This document shows positions 9,368 to 17,843 of a DNA stretch of 64,000 bases, piece by piece (the stretch's first letter is position 1; every line of letters begins with the position of its first letter). Origin of the DNA: Diabrotica undecimpunctata (Eukaryota > Arthropoda > Insecta > Coleoptera > Chrysomelidae); the NCBI RefSeq assembly GCF_040954645.1, contig NC_092812.1, positions 372,001 to 436,000 on the forward strand, read 5' to 3'. Made by a program: the position numbers and the translations under genes. Below the pieces are notes generated by a model. It was given only the letters and a program-made list of their open reading frames with translations, did no database searches and was not told where the DNA came from.

Positions 9368-12067
9368 TTAGTTTGGGACCCTATATCCGGCTATTTGCTG
9401 TTTAGGTCTTCTGTGTGCCGTCCTGGTGTTTGCGTTGTAGTTTGTCAGCTCTCTCAACATGCTACTTGGGTGGTTATTTAGTCCATTGAAAAGTTCGTAT
9501 GCCTTTTTGTCCATTGTGTGTAGGATCCTTGTTTGTCCTGAGTCTCTGTATGAATTTCTCAGAGGTACATATCTTGGCAGATTCAGGGCGTCTCTTATTA
9601 ATTGATTTTGCGCTGTTTGTATTTTCTTCCTGTTAGTTTTACAGGTGTGTCCCCACGCAGCGGAGGCATACGAGAGGACTGGTAGGATAATGCTATTCGC
9701 CATGCTGATTTTGGTTTTGAACCTTAACTTGCTTCTTCTGCCAATTAGCGATGAGAGCTGACTTTTCAGCGCTTTGGATCTATACGTTTGCTGATTTATG
9801 TGCTGCGTAAATGTAAGCTTTTTGTCGAGTAACATTCCTAGGTATTTGGTCTCATTTGTCCATTGTACTGGGGTGTTTTCAATTGTTAGTTCTTGATTCG
9901 GTACACTTTTTCTGTGACTAAACATTACAGCCTGTGTTTTATCTGGGTTTATGGCTATTTTCCATTTGATGCACCATCTTACGAATCTGTTGAGTGCTCT
10001 CTGCAGATGATTAGCTGCATGATTTGGATTTCTCCAGCTAACAGCTATTGCCGTATCGTCAGCGTAAAGACTCAACAGGGATCCTGGTTCTTTTGGCGTG
10101 TCGGCCGTATAGATGGTGTACAAGTAAGGCGACAAAACAGCTCCCTGAGGCACACCCGCCTCCAGGGTCCCGACCTCGGACAGGGTTGCCCCTGTCCGAA
10201 CTCTGAACCTTCTGTTGGCTAGGTATGATCCAAGGAGGCATGTCATCGCCTCGCTGTATCCCATGGTGTTCATTTTATAAATGAGTCCATCATGCCAGAC
10301 CCTGTCAAATGCTTTACTGACGTCCAGAAATGCTGTTGCCGTGTACATTTTTTCGTTGTATCCTTTAGTTGTGAATTCTGTGAAACGTAGAACTTGTAGT
10401 TCGCATGAATGTTCGCTTCTGAATCCGAATTGAGCTTCTGGTATGGTGCCTAATGCTTCCGATTCTTCATTAAGTCTTTTTAATATAACTCTTTCCGCTA
10501 TCTTGCTTATTGATGATAATAAGCTGATAGGTCTATAATTTTGCGGAAAAGTGCCATCTTTCCCTGGTTTTTTGATCATAATCATATGTGCCTCCTTCCA
10601 TCTGTCTGGAAAGTATCTTAATTTGAGCATGTTGTTTACTATGTTCGTTATGTAGACAATAGCTTTGTTGGGTAGGTTTTTGAGTGCCCTGTTTGTGATG
10701 TTGTCAGGGCCTGGGGCTTTTTTGGCATTTGATAATTTTATCAGCTCTTTAATTTCATCGGGAGATGTATGACTTATACCAATTCTACCCTTTCTTCTCT
10801 TTAGTCTTCTAGCTGTTTTTTCTACCTCTTCTTCGAAGTCTATGTCTTCATTGGGATTTTCGTTGTTTCTGCATGCCCTTTCTAATTCGTCCTTTAGGAC
10901 TTCAGCTTTGTCTCTCTCCGTATGAACAATCCCGTTTTCTCCGTGCAAGGGAGGTATGGGTTTCTTGTCCTGTCGGAGTATTTTCGATAATTTCCAGAAG
11001 GCGGACTTGTTTGGGTCTAATTCTTGGATATAGTTGTCCCAGCTTTCGTTTCTATGTTCTCGTAGTTGTCTTTTAACTTCCCTATCTAGCTCATTTGCAA
11101 TCCTTTTATCTTCTAGAGTTCTAGTGCGATAGGCTCTTCTTCTTTTTCTGTTTTTTTCTTTTATTAGGTTTTGTAGTTCGAGACTTATATCTCCGAATCT
11201 TCCTTTTTGTCGGGTAGTATTTTCGGTTTTTGAGCTGGCATCGATAGAATTGTTTATTGTTGTTTCTCGTTTAGCTACACTGTCTTCTAATTCTGTGATG
11301 TTGTTAATTGTTGGGATGTTACCAATGTTTTCGCTAAAAACCCTTCTGAAGTTTGACCAGTTTGTAATCTTCTTTTGGTGGGGCTGCAAATAGTTTAATT
11401 CTATTGCACCCAGGGTCAGGACGATTAGATTGTGCGTCGAATCGCCTTCGTTTAGAGATTGTATCTCGTATTGTTGACCCACGTTGTGTAGGATTGCAAT
11501 GTCTAGATGTGTAGGGAGTTGTCCGTGAAAACAGGTCGGTCCTGTTGGTCCGATCACGTATGTATTGGGTCTGTTTTCGAGATGGCCGCAAAGTCGTCTT
11601 CCGTTGTTATTTGTTGCTCTGTCGAACCATAGGGGAGATCTCGCATTAAGGTCTCCTATAATCACTGTGGGCTCTTCTGTATCGAGGATTAGGCTCAAAT
11701 CTTCATCGAATATCAAATCGTTTGGTCTGACATAAGCTGACACTATTTTTAGTGTTTCGTTGTTGGCCTTTAATCTGACTAGCGTGGCTTCCATTGTCAC
11801 CAGTCCATCTGGTGTGGGTATGTGTTCGTGTTCTATGCCTTTTTTAACTAGTATGGCTGTTCCTCCTGATATCGCTCTATGGTCAGTTCTGTAGATATTG
11901 TAGCCTGAAAATTTGGTTTTCTTCCTTTCCACTAATTTGGTTTCTTGAAGGGCTACGATATCGAGCTCTAATCTGTTGATCATCTCATCCAAGAGGTTGA
12001 GTTTTTTAAAAATTTCACCGGAATTCCAGGACCCTATGCGTAGATCCTCCGTACGGTTCGCTAGCAT
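9368..12067 (-). CDS. LINE B1 ORF2: APE endonuclease and reverse transcriptase, intact
   Basis: 899-residue ORF2 protein, full length for this group. The N-terminal APE-type endonuclease (about residues 1-230) has WNSGE, LQETKL, GDLNARSPLW and GDSTHN. The RT has YRPISLLSSISK, AFLDVSKAFDRVWH, GVPQGAVLSPYLY and the catalytic YADD (10055-10066 on the plus strand). The C terminus has the WGHTCKTNRKKIQ region. Its role is to nick target DNA and reverse transcribe the LINE RNA from the nick. The start ATG at 12067 overlaps the ORF1 stop by 7 nt (ATGCTAG), so translation probably depends on termination-reinitiation or frameshifting at that overlap. The endonuclease has T where the usual SDH motif has D, shared by all copies here. 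No stop or frameshift seen. Confidence 0.93.
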   Translation of the reverse strand: MLANRTEDLRIGSWNSGEIFKKLNLLDEMINRLELDIVALQETKLVERKKTKFSGYNIYRTDHRAISGGTAILVKKGIEHEHIPTPDGLVTMEATLVRLKANNETLKIVSAYVRPNDLIFDEDLSLILDTEEPTVIIGDLNARSPLWFDRATNNNGRRLCGHLENRPNTYVIGPTGPTCFHGQLPTHLDIAILHNVGQQYEIQSLNEGDSTHNLIVLTLGAIELNYLQPHQKKITNWSNFRRVFSENIGNIPTINNITELEDSVAKRETTINNSIDASSKTENTTRQKGRFGDISLELQNLIKEKNRKRRRAYRTRTLEDKRIANELDREVKRQLREHRNESWDNYIQELDPNKSAFWKLSKILRQDKKPIPPLHGENGIVHTERDKAEVLKDELERACRNNENPNEDIDFEEEVEKTARRLKRRKGRIGISHTSPDEIKELIKLSNAKKAPGPDNITNRALKNLPNKAIVYITNIVNNMLKLRYFPDRWKEAHMIMIKKPGKDGTFPQNYRPISLLSSISKIAERVILKRLNEESEALGTIPEAQFGFRSEHSCELQVLRFTEFTTKGYNEKMYTATAFLDVSKAFDRVWHDGLIYKMNTMGYSEAMTCLLGSYLANRRFRVRTGATLSEVGTLEAGVPQGAVLSPYLYTIYTADTPKEPGSLLSLYADDTAIAVSWRNPNHAANHLQRALNRFVRWCIKWKIAINPDKTQAVMFSHRKSVPNQELTIENTPVQWTNETKYLGMLLDKKLTFTQHINQQTYRSKALKSQLSSLIGRRSKLRFKTKISMANSIILPVLSYASAAWGHTCKTNRKKIQTAQNQLIRDALNLPRYVPLRNSYRDSGQTRILHTMDKKAYELFNGLNNHPSSMLRELTNYNANTRTAHRRPKQQIAGYRVPN

Positions 12068-14081
12068 TGTCGGTGTATTTTTCCGAATGCAGTCATCATT
12101 TTTGTTGCCCGGTCCATCATGGACATCATCTCCATCATCTTCTTATTGTACTCCGTGTGAAACGAAGCAATAAGTGTGGCAGCGTCTTGCATGGTAGGAG
12201 CTGCTTCTTCTGGAGTTGTTTTGGCAGCTTGAGCGTAGCTGAAGCCCGTGGTTGTTGTGGATGGTTTGATCGGTTTGCTCGCCGGTTTTACGGGGGCAGG
12301 GATCTTCTTCTTGGGAGCTTTGGAGCATCCTCTGTAATTGGCTGTGTGTGCTTGGTCACAGTTGGCACATTTTGGGGCTGTTTCCTTGCTCTTTTCACAT
12401 TCATTACTTAGATGGTTTCCACCACACTTTACGCATCTGGAGACGCAGTGGCAAGCCTTAGAACTATGGTAGTAGCCCTGGCAGTTAAAACACTGTAGGG
12501 TGTCCTTTGTTGTTTTGAATTCATCTTCAAAACGAACTCTCATGTAGCACAAATTTGTGACTCCACGTATCTTTTGTATGTCATCCTCTTTGAGGGTGAT
12601 CAGAAAGAAAGGCAAGATCTGTTTTCCTTCTTTTTTTGAGTACATGTTGCTGACTCTTGTTACGTCAACATTTTTTTCCTTTAATTCGTTGAGAATTACA
12701 TCTGTTTTAGTATTTGCAGATAGCCCTTTTAGTATGACCCTCTTTAATTTTTCGTTGTCTATTGGGTAGGCAATATACTCTACTGGTGTGTGCTCTTCTA
12801 GTATTTTGACTACTCCTAGGTAGTCTTCACTTGACTTTGTGTTTATTAATATGGTTCTACCAGATCTGGCGAACTTATTGTCTGTGATAATACCTGCTTT
12901 TGCCGCTTTTTGCAGGATTGCTTGATGTTCTGCGACCGTCTTTAAGATGATCGCAGGAGGTTTTGGTTTTCTTACGTTAACCTCAGTAGGTTTTTGAGGG
13001 GTTTTGTCGATTTCTTTTTCTACTTGGGTTTCTTTTGGAGTCTCCAAGTTTTTGTGGGCTTTTTGCTCACTTCTTTTTTGCAAATCTTTAGCATCTTTAG
13101 TGAGCGCTTCGTCGTTCCTTTCTTGGATCTTTTGAGTTTGTTTTTCAACAACACTCAAAGATTTTTTTGGTTTCTCGCTACTGTTTGTTGGTTTCTCAGT
13201 AGCGGTGCCTTTTTTGCTTTTTCTTTTTTTTGGACTTTTGTCCATCCTGCATCGTTTTTCTCTGTTTCTTTTTCCTTTGTTTTTAGTTCTTTCGGCTTTA
13301 CTGCGCCTCCAGACGTAGAAGGAGTGGCTTTTTCCATCTTGCGTGGTGTTTCTCTTGGTTTATGAGTCTCCCACATTGCTTCCTCTTTTTTCTTTTCTGC
13401 TTCCATCATTTTTTCATTTCTTTCGGTCAGAGCCATTATATGGCCGACCAATTTCTTAATCTCCTCGTCTTTAGCCTGATTTTCTTTCCTTAACTCAGTC
13501 ATCTGAGTTAGGAGATCTTGGATTTGGGCTTGTGCCTGTTTTTCTCTTTGGCGGCTCTCTTTTTGGAGCTGCCTAATTTGCTCAGTCAGTAAATCTACTG
13601 ACTTGTAGAGGCCACTTTCGTCCTTCTCTTTAGATTTTTTTGACACTTCTTCTTCGTCAGAGTGTTCAGCTGTTGGCCTTTGCCTTTTTTGCTTTTTGCC
13701 TACCTCCGGCTCGGCATCGTAGACGGTGGAGATGATGTCCACCGTGGGGGCTTCGGCGCTTAATGTTACGTCCGACTGGGCGTTCAGGTGTTCGTCCGAC
13801 TGGACGTTCAGGGGTTCGTCCGACTGGGCGTCCATGGTGGTTGAGACGCTATCGTCTGTTTTCACCTCGCTGTATTCTTCTTCTTCGTTCGGGATGAACG
13901 ATTCATCATCGTAGGTATCTTCGATAATCGCGGATTCAGGGGTTAGTTTAGAGGTAAAATCGTTGTAAAGCTTAATCGCTGAAGCAACCGTAGGGGTGAG
14001 TGACTCGGGATAGTCACCATCTTCTTTTTCTTGCGATGTCACCTGCGTGACATCACTTTTTTGGGGGGGAATATCACTCAT
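12061..14081 (-). pseudogene. LINE B1 ORF1 (Gag-like), one frameshift
   Basis: Starts with MSDIPPQKSD at 14081. It has an acidic N terminus with three near-repeats of QSDEPLN type (about 13830-13765), a coiled coil (about 13600-13400) and a Lys-rich region. The second frame, open from about 13245, carries KPPAIILKTVAEH and the three zinc knuckles (12325-12492): CX2CX4HX4C, CX2CX3HX4C and CX2CX3HX6C. It ends in a Met-rich tail. The two frames join within an A-rich tract near 13200-13230, so a single-base slip is the simplest explanation. D reads through the equivalent tract in one frame, which argues against programmed frameshifting. Confidence 0.85.
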
Positions 14082-14600
14082 CGTGCCGTAAGGCAGTGAA
14101 CATAAATGTTCAAGACTAAAAATTGGAGTTTACTACTCAGACGACTCTGTTTTTGTCTCCCCGCCAAGCCGCTGCCTGACGGTTTTCCTGGGTATCGTTT
14201 CAGCAACCTCTCGGAAGTTCACTCCCTGATTTCTCAGGGAGGGATCCTCTTGACGTTTCACTCACCTCAGAGGCAGGGGCCGTTTCTGTCCGACTTAGAT
14301 TCAAATTTCTAAGCCTTACAGTGTCATCCCTGTCGACCCACTGAGGTGAACCCGTATGTTTCGCTAACACGAAGCTATTAAAAAGCCTCCGCGAGGAGCC
14401 TATAAAGGCAACCCCTCGAGGTTTAACTTAGTAACAGCCTCGCATCCGCTCTTCGCTTATTTGAAAAACAAGTGCCTGTGTCACGCACGGTGTCTTACGC
14501 ACCGGGAGCTGAGAAGCTCCGTTGACAACAGGTCAGTTGTCCCCACCTAAGCACACTTCGCTGACTCGCGTCCGTATCGTCCGACTGCTAGAGCCGAACT
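14082..14600 (-). promoter_or_regulatory. LINE B1 5' leader with initiator and DPE
   Basis: On the minus strand the element begins AGTTCGG at 14600, and GGACGCG lies at +28 to +34 (plus strand 14567-14573). This matches the spacing in the A family. The leader shares sequence blocks with family A, including the region around 14275-14310 and 14450-14530, and a hairpin at 14222-14241 with an 8-bp stem and GAAA loop. No upstream ORF of note. Confidence 0.7.
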
Positions 14601-15788
14601 TTTTTGATTATTTCACGTTTTCTGACCATTTTAAGTAATCAAACAAAGATTTTCTTTATGTATTGTGACAGAGAGCAACCAAACATTATAGGGATATATA
14701 TTTAATTACAGTGCTAAATAAATGTAATGCGCTTGCGCGAATTTTGTTTTCATTTTGCAATCCCTTATATAAAAGATTTAACTGCAATCCCTTTATAATA
14801 CCTGTTTTACGTATGCTATTATATTTACCAGCAATTTTTTTCTATGTTGAATGCTTCTGGTTGGACAAACCACTGCCAATTTTAGTGTTTTCAATGTTTT
14901 TAAACCTTTTAATTATTGAAATTAGATTTTTTTCCTCCTAAATAATTTTTGATTATTTCACGTTTTCTGACCATTTTAAGTAATCAAACAAAGATTTTCT
15001 TTATGTATTGTGACAGAGAGCAACCAAACATTATAGGGATATATATTTAATTACAGTGCTAAATAAATGTAATGCGCTTGCGCGAATTTTGTTTTCATTT
15101 TGCAATCCCTTATATAAAAGATTTAACTGCAATCCCTTTATAATACCTGTTTTACGGATGCTATTATATTCACCAGCAATTTTTTTCTATGTTGAATGCT
15201 TCTGTTTTGACCAACCACTGCCAATTTTAGTGTTTTCAATGTTTTTAAACCTTTTAATTATTGAAATTAGATTTTTTTCCTCCTAAATAATTTTTGATTA
15301 TTTCACGTTTTCTGACCATTTTAAGTAATCAAACAAAGATTTTCTTTATGTATTGTGACAGAGAGCAACCAAACATTATAGTGATATATATTTGATTACA
15401 GTGCTAAATAAATGTAATGCGCTTGCGCGAATTTTGTTTTCATTTTGCAATCCCTTATATAAAAGATTTAACTGCAATCCCCTTATAATACCTGTTTTAC
15501 GGGTGCTATTATATTCACCAGCAATTTTTTTCTATGTTGAATGCTTCCGTTTGGACCAACCACTGCCAATTTTAGTGTTTTCAATGTTTTTAAACCTTTT
15601 AATTATTGAAATTAGATTTTTTTCTCCTAAATAATTTTTGATTATTTCACGTTTTCTGACCATTTTAAGTAATCAAACAAAGATTTTCTTTATGTATTGT
15701 GACAGATTATAGGGATATATATTTGATTACAGTGCTAAATAAATGTAATGCGCTTGCGCGAATTTTGTTTTCATTTTGAAATCCTATC
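14601..15788 (+). repeat. 345-bp satellite array, about 3.4 units
   Basis: Head-to-tail units spaced 345 bp apart, for example the recurring block beginning near 14711, 15056 and 15401. Units differ by a few substitutions (acgtatgc/acggatgc/acgggtgc; cctttataat/ccccttataat). Each contains a TATATAAAAG segment, a GCGCTTGCGC inverted repeat and the CCYTTATAATACC site used by LINE insertions. The last unit lacks a short segment near 15706. The short ORFs in each unit are repeats of the same accidental frame, so I do not call them genes. Confidence 0.93.
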
Positions 15789-15822
15789 AGTTCAGTTCGA
15801 GTAGCTGAACAGTGCGGACGTG
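15789..15822 (+). promoter_or_regulatory. Internal promoter of LINE A2 (initiator plus DPE)
   Basis: TCAGTT initiator with A at 15789 and GGACGTG at 15816-15822, which is +28 to +34. Confidence 0.75.
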
Positions 15823-15941
15823 CTTTGGAGAGTCAAGACCGATCTAAGTCAACGGAGCTTGTCAGCTCCTAGCGGTGGGTAAGACACCGCAAGTGGCTTG
15901 GACGCTTGAGACAATTTAAAGCGAAGAGTGGATGCGATTTT

Positions 15942-16156
15942 GGATGCGATGAGCTAGAAAAACGCTCCTTGATAGACCTATTGGTCAAAGAAGAAGAGGA
16001 AGACCCAGAACAAGATTCCTAGATAACATAGACCAAGATATGAGAAATATGGAAATACGTGCTTGGCGGAGGAAGGCGATGGATAGGGACGACTGGAGAA
16101 AAATTCTTGGGGAGGCTAGGACCCACACAGGGTTGTAAAGCCAAAATGATGATGAT
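15942..16156 (+). mobile_element. 5'-truncated RTE-like LINE 3' end inserted in the A2 leader
   Basis: About 215 bp flanked by the 12-bp duplication ggatgcgatttt at 15930-15941 and 16157-16168. One frame reads through RRRGRPRTRFLD, a WRRKAMDRDDWRKIL stretch and ends ARTHTGL-stop near 16136. That pattern is the extreme C terminus of many insect RTE-type (or similar) endonuclease-RT proteins, followed by a (gat)n tail. Only the 3' end was copied. The clade is inferred from the C-terminal motif alone. Confidence 0.75.
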
Positions 16157-16478
16157 GGATGCGATTTTTACTAGCTTAAACCGCAGAGAGGTTGATTTTT
16201 ATAGGCCTCTCACGGAGGGCTATAATAAAAATTTAGCGATTCACGAAATATCGGGATATATGTACGGTGCCGTCAGGGATGACACTGTAAGACTTTGTTG
16301 TTTGCATCAAAGTCGGACAGAAACGGCCCCTGCCCTACAGAGTAAGAACTGCAAGCGGATCCCTCCTGGAAACAGGAGTGAACAACCGTGTGAGGTCCTG
16401 GGAAGGTACCCAGAATCCATTCGACACGTGTCGGGTGGACAAACAAAAAACTGCGGTCGTCTAAGTAGACAGATTTCG

Positions 16479-17843
16479 ATGTCGTTGATTTCTGATGAAA
16501 CCCCCGAGCTTCCCGCTCAGTTAGAATTCGTAAACCCCCCAAACCCTAACCTCAACGAGTCAGAGTGTGTGTCGGAAGGCACTACTCCGGATTCGATCCC
16601 ATCAGCCTCTCCTTCGCCGTCCATTATCATTGATGATATGGACGAGCAATATGACTCCCCCGCTATCACCGATAACGAATACAGTAACGATGCGACTGAC
16701 CTTCAGTCAGTCAAATCATATAATTTTGTAGATAAACTATCCACCGTGGAGTTTAATTCCAAACGCGAGATTTTCAACCGCGAAAACGTGTATAATACTC
16801 GTCGCCCCGAAAAGGTGAAACGACCATGCTCCAGCCCAGGGCTAAGCCCTGAGCAAGAAAACAAAAAACAGCGTGAAGAAAAAAGCACGGCAACCCAACT
16901 ACAATGCCTCATCCAGAAAATGGATGAGATGCAAACCAGCCATAATAGGCAAATAAAGGAGCTGTTAGACCAGCTAAAAGAGCTGATAAACGAAATAAAG
17001 CAAAAAGACCGCGAAAATAGAGAATTAGTGGCACGAATAGTGTCACTAACGGAAAAGAAAGGGGAACCCACTGTTTCCGCAAAGCGCGCACGCGAGGCCA
17101 GTGCTAACAGAACGAATAACAGTCAAATCGGCAAATCGGTTAAGATACACGAGGAGGTCGAAAAACCGAAGAATGTATCAAAAACCGACAAACCATGTGA
17201 GGAAGAATGGCAAGTAGCTAAGAACAAAAAAAACAAGGCAACCACTGCTAAAATCAGCGAAGCCACGCCCACAGAAAATGTGAGCGCTGCGCAGAGACAA
17301 AGGAAAATTGTCGAACAACGACAAGAAAAAATGATGGATGATGAGATAAAAGCTCATCAATCTAAAAGACAACAAAAGGTACAGAACGAAACAAGAGAAG
17401 AACCAGTGGTGCCTGCCGAAAAGCAAGCAAAAACGCCAAAACCGCCGGCGATAGTACTAAAAACAGTCGGAGAGAGTCAGAACATCCTGCGCAAAGCTGC
17501 AGAGAAATCCATCGCATCCGACAACAAGTTTGAGAATCTCTGTCCCAAGGACAGAGAAACCCCTGCTAAAAAAGCACCCAAAAAGAAGCCAAAAACAACG
17601 GCCCCACCGAAATTCAGAGATGCACCGAGTGCACCTACCACCCGGCCTAACACAAGTTATGCCGCGGCGACAAAGGCAGCAACACCATCAACAGCTGCCC
17701 CTGTAGCAAAAACAACAATAACAAACGACGATATTCTAGAAATTATGAACAACAAATTCAAACAAATATCGGATCACTTCTCCGGCATGTTTGAAAATTT
17801 CACCAAGGCTTTCGAGGCGATGAGTAAATGCGGACCGAAATAA
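16479..17843 (+). CDS. LINE A2 ORF1 (Gag-like) lacking zinc knuckles
   Basis: Open frame of 454 residues from the ATG at 16479 (MSLISDETPE), equivalent to the start in A1, A3 and A4. An upstream in-frame extension to 16059 exists but runs through leader and inserted LINE sequence, so I reject it. The protein has an acidic N terminus, a coiled coil (about 16890-17070), a Lys-rich region and KPPAIVLKTVGESQN (about 17440-17480). After DNKFEN it jumps to the basic segment that normally follows the third knuckle. An in-frame deletion has therefore removed most of the PRE_C2HC region and all three CCHC knuckles. RNA packaging by this product is probably impaired. The stop TAA (17841-17843) overlaps the ORF2 ATG. 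Confidence 0.82.
   Translation: MSLISDETPELPAQLEFVNPPNPNLNESECVSEGTTPDSIPSASPSPSIIIDDMDEQYDSPAITDNEYSNDATDLQSVKSYNFVDKLSTVEFNSKREIFNRENVYNTRRPEKVKRPCSSPGLSPEQENKKQREEKSTATQLQCLIQKMDEMQTSHNRQIKELLDQLKELINEIKQKDRENRELVARIVSLTEKKGEPTVSAKRAREASANRTNNSQIGKSVKIHEEVEKPKNVSKTDKPCEEEWQVAKNKKNKATTAKISEATPTENVSAAQRQRKIVEQRQEKMMDDEIKAHQSKRQQKVQNETREEPVVPAEKQAKTPKPPAIVLKTVGESQNILRKAAEKSIASDNKFENLCPKDRETPAKKAPKKKPKTTAPPKFRDAPSAPTTRPNTSYAAATKAATPSTAAPVAKTTITNDDILEIMNNKFKQISDHFSGMFENFTKAFEAMSKCGPK

Larger units (their letters stand above)
8325..14600 (-). mobile_element. Jockey-clade LINE B1, full length, ORF2 intact
   Basis: Minus-strand element. Its 5' end is the A complementary to 14600 and its 3' end is the TG repeat seen as (ca)n at about 8322-8342. 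The 16-bp duplication tttttgattatttcac lies at 8309-8324 and 14601-14616. Unlike the A copies it sits at a different position in the satellite and in the opposite orientation. ORF2 is complete and ORF1 has a single frameshift, so this copy is close to active. Confidence 0.92.

Noticed and set aside
13155..13245. Programmed frameshift in LINE B ORF1 at the A-rich tract
   Set aside because: The related D copy reads this tract in a single frame and B2 is broken differently nearby, so independent slips are more likely.
14711..15634. Repeated 76-80 codon ORFs beginning MLNKCNALARILF
   Set aside because: They recur with the 345-bp satellite period and change only as the satellite does. No initiation context or codon-position bias is evident, so they are accidental frames.
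16059..16478. N-terminal extension of A2 ORF1
   Set aside because: It runs through the inserted RTE-like fragment and the structured leader. Sister copies place the start at the later ATG.
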